Shown piece after piece: positions 17,050 to 26,019 of a stretch of 44,486 bases of DNA. A program made the translations under genes and the position numbers. The notes below the pieces were generated by a model. The model ran no database searches, was not told where the DNA came from, and saw only the letters and a list, made by a program, of their open reading frames with translations. The stretch is taken from the NCBI GenBank assembly GCA_047974405.1, contig JBKECI010000057.1, positions 1 through 44,486 on the forward strand, read 5' to 3'. This DNA is from UPXZ01 sp047974405 (GTDB taxonomy: Bacteria > Bacteroidota > Bacteroidia > Bacteroidales > Paludibacteraceae). Numbering within the stretch: the first letter of the stretch is position 1; each line of letters opens with the position of its first letter.

Positions 17050-18627
17050 TTAAAACTCTGAGCTGAAATGGAATTTTATATCTTTAAAATCGCTTTGAGC
17101 CATTTGCAGTACATAATTGCTGTCTGCCAAAAATACATCTCTCCCTTCTTTGTCTTTGGCCATATATTGCATTTTTCGTTTTTTGAAATTTTCTAGCTCG
17201 TTAATGTTCTCGCTTTCGATCCAGCACGCCTTATATAGCGATATGGGTTCCCAGCGACACTGCGCGTTGTACTCGTGCAGCAGGCGGTACTGTATCACTT
17301 CAAATTGCAATTGCCCTACGGTGCCAACTATTTTTCTGCCATTGTGTTCGTTTACAAAAAGTTGAGCTACGCCTTCGTCCATTAGTTGATTAATGCCTTT
17401 GTCGAGTTGCTTGGCTTTCATCGGGTCTGCATTTTCGATATACATAAACATCTCGGGTGAGAAACTGGGGAGTCCCTTAAAGTGCAGTTCTTCCCCTGAA
17501 GTGAGTGTGTCTCCTATCTTAAAGTTACCGGTATCGGGCAATCCTACGATATCGCCGGCGTACGCTTCGTCAACGGTTTCTTTCTTTTGCGCCATAAATG
17601 CCGTAGGACTGGAGAACCGCATCATCTTTCCGTTTCTGACGTGCTTGTAATTTATATTTCGCTCAAACTTGCCGCTACATATTTTTACAAAGGCAATACA
17701 ACTGCGGTGGTTGGGATCCATATTGGCATGAATTTTGAATATAAATCCAGAAAAATTATTTTCGTATGGACTCACTTCACGACCTTCTGCTCGAATGGGA
17801 CGAGGGGAAGGGGCAACCTCTACAAAACAGTCCAACAATTCTTTGACTCCAAAATTGTTTAACGCGCTGCCAAAAAATACGGGAGCCAAGTGTCCTTCTA
17901 AGTATAATTCGCTATCAAAAGGTTCGTAAACCCCTTCGATAAGTTCCAAATCTTCACGGAGCCTGTTGGCGTATTTGCTCTCTATCAGTGTATCTAGTTC
18001 ACTGTTGTAAATATTGTTCAGTTCTACAGACTCGCTTATGGTTTGTTTGTTGGGTTTGTAAAGTTGCAGGTTCTTTTTATACAGATTGTAAACTCCTTTG
18101 AAAGTGTCTCCCATACTTATGGGCCAACTCAACGGGCGAACGCTGATACCGAGTTCAGCCTCCAACTCATCGAGCAGGTCAAAAGGATCACGACCTTCCC
18201 TGTCCATTTTATTGACAAAAATAATTACCGGAGTGTTGCGCATCCGGCAAACATTCATCAGTTTACGGGTTTGTGCCTCTACCCCCTTGGCAATATCGAC
18301 CACGATGATAACGCTATCTACCGCCGTGAGCGTACGAAAAGTATCTTCGGCAAAATCTTGGTGTCCGGGAGTATCCAATATATTTATTTTGTAGTCGTCG
18401 TATTCAAACCCCATTACTGAAGTTGCCACGGAAATTCCCCTCTGTTTTTCGATTTCCATCCAGTCCGAAGTGGCTGTTTTCCTTATTTTGTTTGATTTTA
18501 CAGCACCGGCAACGTGAATTGCCCCTCCAAAAAGTAGCAGTTTTTCGGTGAGTGTAGTTTTACCTGCGTCGGGGTGGCTGATGATAGCAAATGTTCTGCG
18601 GCGATTTATTTCAGTCTCTAAGCTCAT
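17050..18627 (-). CDS. prfC: Peptide chain release factor 3
   Basis: RF3 is the GTPase that recycles RF1/RF2 from the ribosome after termination. The G motifs are all visible: SHPDAGKTT (G1), DTPGHQDF (G3) and NKMDREG (G4). The start is placed at 18627 (MSLETEINRRR), giving 525 residues, the usual RF3 length; an ATG at 18636 is the alternative. A frame start further upstream at 18735 is rejected because the extra residues have no family counterpart and because a good promoter (18670-18700) lies inside that extension. It is followed by the convergent glsB-like gene, and no obvious terminator hairpin was seen between them. Confidence 0.95.
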   Translation of the reverse strand: MSLETEINRRRTFAIISHPDAGKTTLTEKLLLFGGAIHVAGAVKSNKIRKTATSDWMEIEKQRGISVATSVMGFEYDDYKINILDTPGHQDFAEDTFRTLTAVDSVIIVVDIAKGVEAQTRKLMNVCRMRNTPVIIFVNKMDREGRDPFDLLDELEAELGISVRPLSWPISMGDTFKGVYNLYKKNLQLYKPNKQTISESVELNNIYNSELDTLIESKYANRLREDLELIEGVYEPFDSELYLEGHLAPVFFGSALNNFGVKELLDCFVEVAPSPRPIRAEGREVSPYENNFSGFIFKIHANMDPNHRSCIAFVKICSGKFERNINYKHVRNGKMMRFSSPTAFMAQKKETVDEAYAGDIVGLPDTGNFKIGDTLTSGEELHFKGLPSFSPEMFMYIENADPMKAKQLDKGINQLMDEGVAQLFVNEHNGRKIVGTVGQLQFEVIQYRLLHEYNAQCRWEPISLYKACWIESENINELENFKKRKMQYMAKDKEGRDVFLADSNYVLQMAQSDFKDIKFHFSSEF

Positions 18628-18669
18628 TGTTGTCATTGGTTGCGGTAGATTGCCCACAATAAAAGGTTG

Positions 18670-18700
18670 CAAAGGTACGCTTTTAAAGTCGCTTGCACAA
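18670..18700 (-). promoter_or_regulatory. Promoter of prfC
   Basis: Read on the minus strand, TTG (18700-18698) is followed after 20 nt by TACCTTTG (18677-18670), a full Bacteroidota -33/-7 pair. Transcription would begin near 18663, about 35 nt before the chosen start codon. Confidence 0.7.
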
Positions 18701-18756
18701 TAGCTCGAGAGCATTCTTGAGACAAGACAAATCAATTTTTTTTATCAATTAAATAG

Positions 18757-20565
18757 TCAATATTTTTTATCGTACATGCTGTCAATAAGGGTTTTATATT
18801 TTTGCATAATGATGGCACGTCTCAACTTTAAGGTATTGGTCAGTTCTCCGCTTTCTATCGTAAATCCTCTTTTAATTAGCATAAATTTTTTGATTTTTTC
18901 ATAATTTGCCATTCCTGCTTGCTGGGCGGCTATCCTTTGCTCGAGAAGGGCATATATTTCGGGGGTTTTCAAAAGCGCTTCTACCGAACTATATTCGATG
19001 TTGTTTTCTTTGGCATAGGTTTCCAGTGCCAAAACAGATGGGACGATAATCGCTGTTACATAATTACGCTCGTCGCCAATAACGGCAGACTGTTCGATGT
19101 ATTTGTCCAATTCCAATCGGGTTTCAATCTCTTGTGGAGCTATGTATTTGCCGTTTGAGGTTTTGAACAGGTCTTTTATCCGTTCGGTAAGGGTTATTTT
19201 ACCGTCTTCCGATACCGAACCTGCATCGCCTGTGCGAAACCATCCGTCGTTTGTAAAAGCGTTTTTGTTTGCCTCCGGGTTGTTGTAGTAACCGGGAGTA
19301 ATGGTTTTTCCTCGCAGTAGAATTTCGTTGTCTTCTCCTATCTTTATCTCCAAGTGGGGAATAATAGTCCCTACTGTACCTATTTCGTAATCATCTGCAA
19401 TATAGTGAGATACTGTAGCCGTACTTTCTGTCAGACCATATCCGTAAACTATCGGGATACCGATGCTGAGAAAAAACATGGCAATGGTATCAGAAAGTTT
19501 GGCTCCTGCTGTCGGAAATATTTTGCCATTTTCTACTCCTATTGCATTTTTTACTTGCGAAAATATAAGTTTGTCCGCCAATCTGTACTTGAAAGCAAGA
19601 AAAATATTTGGTTTTTTGCCTACACGCAGGCAATCTATATTGTATTTTTTTCCGACGGCAATCCCCCATGTTACAAACGCAAGTTTCAAAGGCGATGAGT
19701 TGGACAGGTTTTCTTGAACTCCGGCAAATACTTTCTCCCAAAATCGGGGAACAGCCGACATCAATGTGGGACGCACATTTTTGATGGTTTGTTGGATTTC
19801 GGTAGGGCGGTGGTTGATATAAATGGATGCTCCGATGTACAATAGCAAGTAGCTCCACATCCGCTCAAAAACGTGAGTCAGCGGGAGGAATGAGATAGAG
19901 ACATCATTCGGAGTGATTGTATGAAGCCGCTGTTGATTGATAACTAAGGCGTTGTCGTACATTTCGTGGGTCATTATCACCCCCTTGGGATTGCCTGTGG
20001 TACCGGAGGTGTACAGTATGGTTCCCATATCTTTCTCGCCTGCCTCATTTTTTCTCTTTTCAAGTTCGCCGTTGTATTCCGAATTTTCACCTTTTGCCAT
20101 AAATTCGTCAAAATAAATTGTTTTTTGATTATCAATCAATTTTACTTTTTTGTCGAATACTATCAGTTTTTTCAGTGATTTTGATTTATCGAGCAGCTTT
20201 ATGGCAATGTCGTACTGTTCCTGCTCGCCTACCAAAAGATATTGTATTGCTGCGTCATCGACTATAAACTGCACCTGTTGCAAAGATGATGTGGGATAAA
20301 TAGGCACATTTACTCCTCTTGCGGCATACAAAGCAAAGTCTACGATGAGGTTTTCTGCTTTATTTTGCGAAAATTGCCCAACACGCTCTTGCACTTTTAT
20401 ATCCAAACTTAAAAAAGCTTTCGCAGCAGTATCTACTTTTTTAGCAAACACATCCCAAGAGATTTCCTCCCAACTGTCGGAAAGTTCCTCTCTGTCGTAC
20501 AGAGCTACTTTATTGCCGTATTTCTGGGACTGCCGGTATATTAATCTCGATAAAATTGTTTTCAT
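18757..20565 (-). CDS. Long-chain acyl-CoA synthetase (AMP-binding)
   Basis: This 602-residue adenylate-forming enzyme has the AMP-binding signature YTSGTTGNPKGV near residue 190, the motif GYGLTESTATVS near 375, and the hinge-domain sequence GWFRTGDAG with ERIKDLFKTSNGKYIAPQ further on. The length and N-terminal layout fit the bacterial FadD15/long-chain type. It activates fatty acids to acyl-CoA at the membrane, for lipid remodelling or beta-oxidation. It follows rnc by 48 nt on the same strand and probably shares its transcript. Confidence 0.92.
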   Translation of the reverse strand: MKTILSRLIYRQSQKYGNKVALYDREELSDSWEEISWDVFAKKVDTAAKAFLSLDIKVQERVGQFSQNKAENLIVDFALYAARGVNVPIYPTSSLQQVQFIVDDAAIQYLLVGEQEQYDIAIKLLDKSKSLKKLIVFDKKVKLIDNQKTIYFDEFMAKGENSEYNGELEKRKNEAGEKDMGTILYTSGTTGNPKGVIMTHEMYDNALVINQQRLHTITPNDVSISFLPLTHVFERMWSYLLLYIGASIYINHRPTEIQQTIKNVRPTLMSAVPRFWEKVFAGVQENLSNSSPLKLAFVTWGIAVGKKYNIDCLRVGKKPNIFLAFKYRLADKLIFSQVKNAIGVENGKIFPTAGAKLSDTIAMFFLSIGIPIVYGYGLTESTATVSHYIADDYEIGTVGTIIPHLEIKIGEDNEILLRGKTITPGYYNNPEANKNAFTNDGWFRTGDAGSVSEDGKITLTERIKDLFKTSNGKYIAPQEIETRLELDKYIEQSAVIGDERNYVTAIIVPSVLALETYAKENNIEYSSVEALLKTPEIYALLEQRIAAQQAGMANYEKIKKFMLIKRGFTIESGELTNTLKLRRAIIMQKYKTLIDSMYDKKY

Positions 20566-20613
20566 GGTAATGTGTAATTCTTATTTAAAATAGAGTTCTT
20601 ATATTTTCCTAAA

Positions 20614-21408
20614 TTATAGCTGATGTTCACTGCTTTGTCCGAGTTGTATTTTTCCCAATAAATTTGGATTGTTTCCGATTGCTTCCAGAGCATTTTCGGA
20701 AGCCTTTTGCTGCGATTCTTTTTTATTTGTTCCATTCCCTACTCCCACTATTATCCCCTGTATCTCTATTTGGGTAGTAAAATTATGCAGATTGTTGCCT
20801 ATTAATATTTCATCGAGAAGTACAAAATCAAATCGGAAGTGATATCTCTGGCACCACTCTATCAATTGCGACTTTGGATTATCGTTGATATTGGTAAGTG
20901 CCATTGCCTCTGCAAATCGGGAGAATAATCTGTCTTCGACAAAACATTTGCACTTTTCGAAACCTCTATCGAGATAGATTGCTCCGACAAACGCCTCTAA
21001 TGTATTACCCAAAATATTGAAATTTTGCTTCCGCTCCAAATTCATATTTTTAGAGGCGACTATCAATTTGTCCAACTCTATCTCCATGCAAAGTTGGTTG
21101 AGCGTATCCCTTTTTACAATATTGGAACGGATGTTGGTCAGAAAACCCTCTTGCTCTTGGGGATACTTGTTGTAAAGAATAGCTGAGACTATCGCATTCA
21201 ATACCGCATCTCCCAAAAATTCCAGCCTCTCGTTGTTAAGTAAAAATTTATCCGATGTTTTCAACGGTTTTGACCGATGACGTACTGCCAGTTGGTAATA
21301 CTCAATATTTCGGGGAGCAAAGCCCAAAATGTTTTGATAAGAATCAAAAAGGTCTTTCCGAGCATTGTTCGAGAAGAACTTAATTCTATGTAATAAATTG
21401 ATATTCAA
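20614..21408 (-). CDS. rnc: Ribonuclease III
   Basis: RNase III cuts double-stranded RNA in rRNA and mRNA processing. The catalytic signature NNERLEFLGDAVLNAI is near residue 60 and the second acidic motif LEAFVGAIYLDRG near residue 135. A double-stranded RNA-binding domain fills the last 75 residues (NPKSQLIEWCQRY to ENALEAIGNNP). The N-terminus LLHRIKFFSNN to NILGFAPRNIEYY resembles Bacteroidales rnc proteins, so the start must be close to 21408. The codon there is TTG; a TAG stop lies two codons before it, and no ATG occurs near the conserved start. In many Bacteroidales rnc follows acpP-fabF; here it is preceded by a long gap and followed by an acyl-CoA synthetase. Confidence 0.93.
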   Translation of the reverse strand: MNINLLHRIKFFSNNARKDLFDSYQNILGFAPRNIEYYQLAVRHRSKPLKTSDKFLLNNERLEFLGDAVLNAIVSAILYNKYPQEQEGFLTNIRSNIVKRDTLNQLCMEIELDKLIVASKNMNLERKQNFNILGNTLEAFVGAIYLDRGFEKCKCFVEDRLFSRFAEAMALTNINDNPKSQLIEWCQRYHFRFDFVLLDEILIGNNLHNFTTQIEIQGIIVGVGNGTNKKESQQKASENALEAIGNNPNLLGKIQLGQSSEHQL

Positions 21409-21442
21409 CTCCTATATTCTTTTTTTCACTTGGTTTCTTTTA

Positions 21443-21450
21443 CAAAAATA
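21443..21450 (-). promoter_or_regulatory. Possible -7 box of the rnc operon
   Basis: The reverse strand reads TATTTTTG, matching TAnnTTTG, 34 nt before the rnc start. No -33 TTTG was seen at normal spacing. Confidence 0.35.
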
Positions 21451-21814
21451 ACACTTTTATTTCATTCTGTCTTTTCATTTCTCTTTTTGAGACGTTATCA
21501 AAATATCTTGTGGTTTTGCAAACGGTTCAATCGTCACTTTTGAACTACGCGGTTATCTTTTACGCTATTTTTCACCCCATTAACGAGAAGAAAAAAAGTC
21601 AAAAATACTACTTTCTCAACAGTTAAAAAACAAAACTCTATTTGAACAGCAACAAGAATTTGCACTTAAGACAACAGACTTATTATCTGACAATTAAATT
21701 TTAAAAATATAAAATTATATTTTTAATGCCATTTGTAAACCATCAATCGACAAGACAAGCCAAGCAAGTATGTTAAACTTTGTTATTCTTAAAAAATTAA
21801 AACCAGAAAACAGT

Positions 21815-21822
21815 TAAATTTG
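21815..21822 (+). promoter_or_regulatory. Possible -7 box of the alcohol dehydrogenase gene
   Basis: TAAATTTG matches TAnnTTTG and lies 24 nt before the ATG at 21847. A TTTG at 21779-21782 is too far away (32 nt) to serve as a normal -33 box. Confidence 0.35.
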
Positions 21823-21846
21823 TAGAATAAAACCATTTCAAAGAGT

Positions 21847-22902
21847 ATGAATACAACATCTGTAAAAGCCATAGGCACCGATGCAAAAAATAAGCCTATG
21901 CACGAAATGTCTATTGAACGCCGAGAGTTACAACCGCACGATGTAGCTTTCGATGTGCTGTATTGCGGCATCTGCCACAGCGACTTGCACACTGTAAAAA
22001 ACGACTGGGGCGGTACGACTTACCCCGTTGTCCCCGGACACGAGATTGTGGGTAAGGTAACTGCCATAGGTAACGATGTCGGTGGTTTCGAAATCGGAGA
22101 TATGGTTGCCGTAGGATGTATCGTTGATTCCTGCGGACATTGCAGTCATTGCGAAGAAAGTGAAGAACAATACTGCGATCACGGAGCAACAATGTCCTTT
22201 AACTCTCCCGATAAATACACAAAAAAAATGACTTATGGCGGCTTTTCCAAAGGCTACGTTTGTGAAGACAAATATGTGCTTCATATGCCTGCCTTTAAAG
22301 ATATGGCAGCGGCAGCCCCTTTGCTCTGCGCCGGAATCACGGTTTATTCGCCGTTAAAACATTGGAAAGCTGGACCTGGGAAAAAAGTCGGCATTTTGGG
22401 TATCGGCGGACTGGGACACGTAGCTATCCGAATAGCCAAAGCAATGGGAGCAGAAGTTACCGTGCTTACTCGGACAGCCGACAAAGCTGCCGATGCCGAA
22501 CGTCTGGGAGCAGATTCGGCGATTATCACTTCCGATACTGCACAGATGAAAACTGCTGCCTCAAGTCTCGATATCATCATAGATACTGTTTCGGCAAAAC
22601 ACGATATTAACAGTTACTTACGACTATTGAAAGTAGATGGCTCTGTAATAATCGTAGGGCTTCCTGCCGAACCACTAGAGGTCGGAGCCTTCAGTCTGGT
22701 TCACGGTAGGCGTAGTTTTTCCGGTTCAAATATAGGCGGTATCAAAGAGACGCAAGAGATGTTGGATTTTTGCCATGCAAATAACATTGTTGCCGACATA
22801 GAACTGATTCAACCCAACGAAGTAAATAAAGCCTTTGAACGTTTAGAAAACAACGATGTAAAATACCGCTTTGTAATTGATATGCAGTATCTTTCCAACT
22901 AG
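21847..22902 (+). CDS. Zinc-dependent NAD(P) alcohol dehydrogenase (cinnamyl alcohol dehydrogenase/YahK type)
   Basis: The 351-residue protein is a medium-chain dehydrogenase. Catalytic zinc ligands are in CGICHSDLH and GHEIVGKV. The structural zinc cysteines are in CGHCSHCEESEEQYC. The Rossmann fold motif GIGGLGHVAIRIAKAMGAE begins near residue 180. The segment FNSPDKYTKKMTYGGFSKGY is typical of the CAD/YahK subgroup, which reduces a broad range of aldehydes, usually with NADPH. It stands alone between rnc and fmt. The physiological substrate is not evident from context. Confidence 0.92.
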   Translation: MNTTSVKAIGTDAKNKPMHEMSIERRELQPHDVAFDVLYCGICHSDLHTVKNDWGGTTYPVVPGHEIVGKVTAIGNDVGGFEIGDMVAVGCIVDSCGHCSHCEESEEQYCDHGATMSFNSPDKYTKKMTYGGFSKGYVCEDKYVLHMPAFKDMAAAAPLLCAGITVYSPLKHWKAGPGKKVGILGIGGLGHVAIRIAKAMGAEVTVLTRTADKAADAERLGADSAIITSDTAQMKTAASSLDIIIDTVSAKHDINSYLRLLKVDGSVIIVGLPAEPLEVGAFSLVHGRRSFSGSNIGGIKETQEMLDFCHANNIVADIELIQPNEVNKAFERLENNDVKYRFVIDMQYLSN

Positions 22903-23068
22903 TAGAATAAACAACATATCTAACATACTTTTTCAAGTAATTTTTCCATTTGGCTTGCATTGCCGCTTGCGTATATTTCATAAAGCGTAATGCAGGCAAA
23001 CGGATTTTTTGTCGGATAAACTTTAAAATTACCAATAGCCCGTTTTTTTAAAATCCCACTATTCGATG

Positions 23069-23076
23069 TATCTTTG
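23069..23076 (+). promoter_or_regulatory. Possible -7 box of fmt
   Basis: TATCTTTG matches TAnnTTTG and lies 29 nt before the fmt start. The -33 element is not recognisable. The remaining sequence between the dehydrogenase gene and fmt holds nothing else that I can name. Confidence 0.4.
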
Positions 23077-23105
23077 TAAACAAAAAAGAAAAGCGATAAA
23101 TATAA

Positions 23106-24056
23106 ATGGATAAAGACAATCTGCGGATAATATTTATGGGAACTCCCGAATTTGCTGTTGAGAGTTTAAAAGCATTGGTGGAAGGCAAGTATAACGTTGT
23201 CGCAGTAATTACCATGCCCGACAAGCCTGCAGGACGAGGACACAAAGTTCGGTTTTCGGCAGTCAAAGAGTACGCTTTGTCAAAAAAAATTCCCTTACTC
23301 CAACCCGAAAAGTTAAAAGACGATTTTTTCTTACAAGAACTTAAATCTTACAATGCCGATTTGCAGATTGTTGTAGCCTTTCGTATGTTGCCCGAAGCAG
23401 TGTGGAATATGCCTAGATACGGTACTTTTAATCTCCACGCATCTCTTTTGCCCCAATACAGAGGTGCCGCGCCTATCAATTGGGCAATAATCAATGGTGA
23501 AAAAGAGACTGGAGCTACCACATTTTTTCTTACCCATGAAATCGATACCGGAAAAATTATCCTTCAAAAGAAAATAGCAATTACCCAAATCGACAACGCC
23601 GAAACCATCCACAATAAATTGATGTATTTAGGGGCGAAGCTGGTAACGCAAACTGTAGAGTTACTGTTGGAAAATAGGATTAACGCCGTTTCACAAAAAG
23701 AATTTTATCGGGATAAAAACGAGTTGAAATCGGCTCCTAAAATCTTCAAAGAGACTTGCGAGTTAAAGTCTGACTGGGTGGTAAAGCAAGCAGATAATTT
23801 TGTTCGAGGACTTTCGCCTTACCCTGCGGCTTGGATGATTACCCGTTTCCCTCAAATATCGGAACCGATTGCTTTAAAAATATTTAAAACGAAACCCGAG
23901 AGAATTAATCACAACTATTTGCCGGGAGAATTAATATCAGATGGAAAAAGGGGGGCAAAAATAGCATTAAAAGATGGATTTCTACATTTACTCGAAGTTC
24001 AAGCACCCGCAAAAAAACGGATGAAAATCGCCGATTTTTTAAACGGGTTCAGATAA
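23106..24056 (+). CDS. fmt: Methionyl-tRNA formyltransferase
   Basis: Fmt transfers a formyl group from 10-formyl-THF to initiator Met-tRNA. The protein has the normal length (316 residues). It opens with IIFMGTPEFAVESLKAL and contains PDKPAGRGH, the catalytic segment HASLLPQYRGAAPINWAI and the aspartate motif THEIDTGKII. The C-terminal tRNA-binding domain follows (GLSPYPAAW, LLEVQAPAKKRM). The 3' end converges with the PLP enzyme gene only 38 nt away, with no clear hairpin between. It does not have the def neighbour seen in many bacteria. Confidence 0.96.
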   Translation: MDKDNLRIIFMGTPEFAVESLKALVEGKYNVVAVITMPDKPAGRGHKVRFSAVKEYALSKKIPLLQPEKLKDDFFLQELKSYNADLQIVVAFRMLPEAVWNMPRYGTFNLHASLLPQYRGAAPINWAIINGEKETGATTFFLTHEIDTGKIILQKKIAITQIDNAETIHNKLMYLGAKLVTQTVELLLENRINAVSQKEFYRDKNELKSAPKIFKETCELKSDWVVKQADNFVRGLSPYPAAWMITRFPQISEPIALKIFKTKPERINHNYLPGELISDGKRGAKIALKDGFLHLLEVQAPAKKRMKIADFLNGFR

Positions 24057-24094
24057 TCTCCGTTGAGGGCGTGAGGTACTTCTCATATAATATT

Positions 24095-25330
24095 TTAACT
24101 TTGCAAAGCCTGTTTCATATCACAAAACAAATCTTCTACATCTTCCATTCCGACCGAAATTCGGATAGTTTTATCCGAAATATCCATTTCTCTTCTGACT
24201 GTTGCCGAAAATGTACCGTAAATTGTGCTTGCAGGATGTATTGCCAATGTTTTGTTGTCAAAAAGATTGGTTGCCCGTTTTATAAGTTTAAGATTGTTCA
24301 GAAAAGCAAAACACATCTCTTTCGAATCTAAATCAAACGTAAACATTGCTCCCGCTTTTTCTCCAAATTGCAATTTACTGATTTCGTAAAACCGATTCCC
24401 AGGCAAAGAATTGTAATTGATAGCTTTTATCTGTGCTAGTCCTTTCAGCCTTGTTGCCAGCTCCAGACAGGTATCTGCCGCCCTATTGTATCGCAGCAAC
24501 AGGGTTTCCAACCCCAAACTTTGTATATACGCCGTTTGAGGAGTCATATATGCTCCTAAATTTCTATGAATTTCTTTTCGGAGCTTAGCAGTAAATGTAG
24601 CGTTACCAAACTCTTCGGCAAGGTCATTCAATTTTGGCGATTTTTTCCAGTCAAAATTGCCGTAATCAACAATCAATCCTCCAATGCTTGTCGCCCCCCC
24701 CGAAATGTATTTGGTACTCGAAATAATTTCGATATCAACGCCAAACCGTTTAGCATCGAAAACGCAAAATGGAATGACTGTGGTGTCGGCAATCAAAGGG
24801 ACCCCTTTATCTGTTGCAACAGCCGAAATTGCTTTCAGATCTGCAACTTCCATTTGAGGATTAGTCATTATCTCCAAAAAAATGGCACATGTTTGGTTAT
24901 CTATCCGTGTATCAATATCTTCAATGTTAGTCAAATCGCAAAAACGGATTTCAACGCCAAAATCACCCAGAGTATTGACCAGAAAAGAATAGGTGTTCCC
25001 AAACAAGTGACGAGATGTAATAATGTTTCCACCTGTCTTTGATACAGCAATCAGAGTATTAGCAATGGCAGCCATTCCCGAGTTCAAAGCCGTTACACTC
25101 AAGGCTTTTGTCATCGTTCTTACCCTGTCTTCAAAATATTGTACTGTAGGGTTGGTTATACGGGAATAGGTATGGATGTCGGTTTTGCCCGTAAAAGCAA
25201 GTTCCATATCTTCTGCCGAGTCAAACTCAAAAGCAGCTACATTGTAAACCGGCATATTCAACGCGTTGTAAGCATCGGGTTTGGCATAAGGAATATGCAA
25301 TAGTTGTGTTTCAAACGATTGTTCGCTCAT
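24095..25330 (-). CDS. Cys/Met metabolism PLP-dependent enzyme (trans-sulfuration family)
   Basis: A fold-type I PLP enzyme of the cystathionine gamma-synthase/methionine gamma-lyase/O-acetylhomoserine sulfhydrylase family. The PLP lysine is in SSTKYISGG (codon 24710-24712, residue 207 from this start). Other family motifs are TYSRITNPTV and NSGMAAI. The ATG at 25330 (MSEQSFETQ) is preferred over one at 25342 because a promoter immediately upstream would leave almost no leader for the longer form. The position usually reading LYG next to the cofactor reads LFGNT here, so the PLP-stacking tyrosine appears to be phenylalanine. The precise reaction cannot be decided between sulfhydrylation and elimination. 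The adjacent Lrp gene is a likely regulator. Confidence 0.85.
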   Translation of the reverse strand: MSEQSFETQLLHIPYAKPDAYNALNMPVYNVAAFEFDSAEDMELAFTGKTDIHTYSRITNPTVQYFEDRVRTMTKALSVTALNSGMAAIANTLIAVSKTGGNIITSRHLFGNTYSFLVNTLGDFGVEIRFCDLTNIEDIDTRIDNQTCAIFLEIMTNPQMEVADLKAISAVATDKGVPLIADTTVIPFCVFDAKRFGVDIEIISSTKYISGGATSIGGLIVDYGNFDWKKSPKLNDLAEEFGNATFTAKLRKEIHRNLGAYMTPQTAYIQSLGLETLLLRYNRAADTCLELATRLKGLAQIKAINYNSLPGNRFYEISKLQFGEKAGAMFTFDLDSKEMCFAFLNNLKLIKRATNLFDNKTLAIHPASTIYGTFSATVRREMDISDKTIRISVGMEDVEDLFCDMKQALQS

Positions 25331-25352
25331 TTTCTGTCTCATTTTTTTTCGT

Positions 25353-25383
25353 CAAAGGTATTTTATTTTTGACAATGGTCAAA
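25353..25383 (-). promoter_or_regulatory. Promoter of the PLP enzyme gene
   Basis: On the minus strand TTTG (25383-25380), a 19-nt gap and TACCTTTG (25360-25353) form an ideal Bacteroidota promoter. Its -33 box overlaps the last codon and stop of the lrp gene, so the PLP gene is expressed independently of lrp. Confidence 0.75.
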
Positions 25384-25882
25384 TATAATATTCTATATTC
25401 GGATTATTTATCCTGTTTTCGACATAATTGACATCGTACTGCTGCTTTACGCTATCCATAACAAAAATACTGTGAATACCGCCAATAGAGTCCAATTTAC
25501 CTAATACGTTGATAAGCAAATGTTGATAATGTTTCATGTCATGCGCCTGAATTTTGAGAAGATAATCAAAATCTCCCGAAATATTGTAACATTCTATCAC
25601 TTCGGGAATGGCTAAAACGGATGAGGTAAACTCCGCGGCAATTGCAGCATTCAATTGTTTAAGCCTAATATTGCAAAAAACAGAGAATCCTCTGTTGAGT
25701 TTATCGTAATCGAGTATGGCTACATATTTTTTCACAAACCCTTCTCTTTCAAGACGTTTTATCCTATCATAAACAGGAGTGGACGACAAGTTTACCCTTG
25801 CCGCAAGCTCTTTTGTCGTCAGCCTACAATCTTCCTGCAAAAGGCGTAAAATTTTCAAATCGGTTTGATCTAATTGGTACAT
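25379..25882 (-). CDS. Lrp/AsnC family transcriptional regulator
   Basis: The 167-residue protein has an N-terminal winged helix-turn-helix (LKILRLLQEDCRLTTKELAA, then NLSSTPVYDRIKRLEREG) and a C-terminal RAM ligand-binding domain (VFCNIRLKQL, CYNISGDFDYLLKIQA). Lrp-type proteins form octamers that sense amino acids. It sits between a sulfur amino-acid PLP gene downstream and the divergent cysK-osmC-metY operon, so control of sulfur amino-acid metabolism is the natural inference. Three TGCAAATA repeats in the divergent gap are candidate binding sites. Confidence 0.93.
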   Translation of the reverse strand: MYQLDQTDLKILRLLQEDCRLTTKELAARVNLSSTPVYDRIKRLEREGFVKKYVAILDYDKLNRGFSVFCNIRLKQLNAAIAAEFTSSVLAIPEVIECYNISGDFDYLLKIQAHDMKHYQHLLINVLGKLDSIGGIHSIFVMDSVKQQYDVNYVENRINNPNIEYYI

Positions 25883-25916
25883 ATTTAGAATATTATTCTG
25901 TTTTATTTGTCAAATT

Positions 25917-25957
25917 TGCAAATACATCAAAATAATGTCTGCAAATACCTGCAAATA
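25917..25957 (+). repeat. Three TGCAAATA direct repeats in the lrp-cysK divergent region
   Basis: TGCAAATA occurs at 25917-25924, 25940-25947 and 25950-25957. The start-to-start spacings are 23 and 10 nt, close to two turns and one turn of the helix. They lie upstream of both divergent promoters and may bind the Lrp-type regulator. Confidence 0.5.
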
Positions 25958-25986
25958 TAGAATTATTTTCTGTAATAATAAAACTA

Positions 25987-26019
25987 TTTGGAAAATATAC
26001 CTACTGCAACCTACTTTTG
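25987..26019 (+). promoter_or_regulatory. Promoter of the cysK operon
   Basis: TTTG at 25987-25990 and TACTTTTG at 26012-26019 are separated by 21 nt, a good Bacteroidota -33/-7 pair. It places the transcript start near 26026, which supports the ATG at 26066 over the TTG at 25988. Confidence 0.75.

Larger units (their letters stand above)
21409..21846. other. Intergenic region between divergent rnc and alcohol dehydrogenase genes
   Basis: This 438-nt AT-rich gap shows no convincing gene, RNA gene or long repeat. It should hold the promoters for both divergent genes. Candidate -7 boxes are listed separately. Confidence 0.6.

Noticed and set aside
18628..18735. Longer N-terminus for prfC
   Set aside because: The extra 36 residues have no counterpart in RF3 and contain the likely promoter of the gene.
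22742..23035. Minus-strand open frame across the end of the alcohol dehydrogenase gene
   Set aside because: It mostly overlaps the well-supported dehydrogenase gene and has no recognisable motif.
25917..25957. CRISPR-like repeat array
   Set aside because: Only three 8-nt copies with unequal spacing, and no cas genes nearby; an operator cluster fits better.
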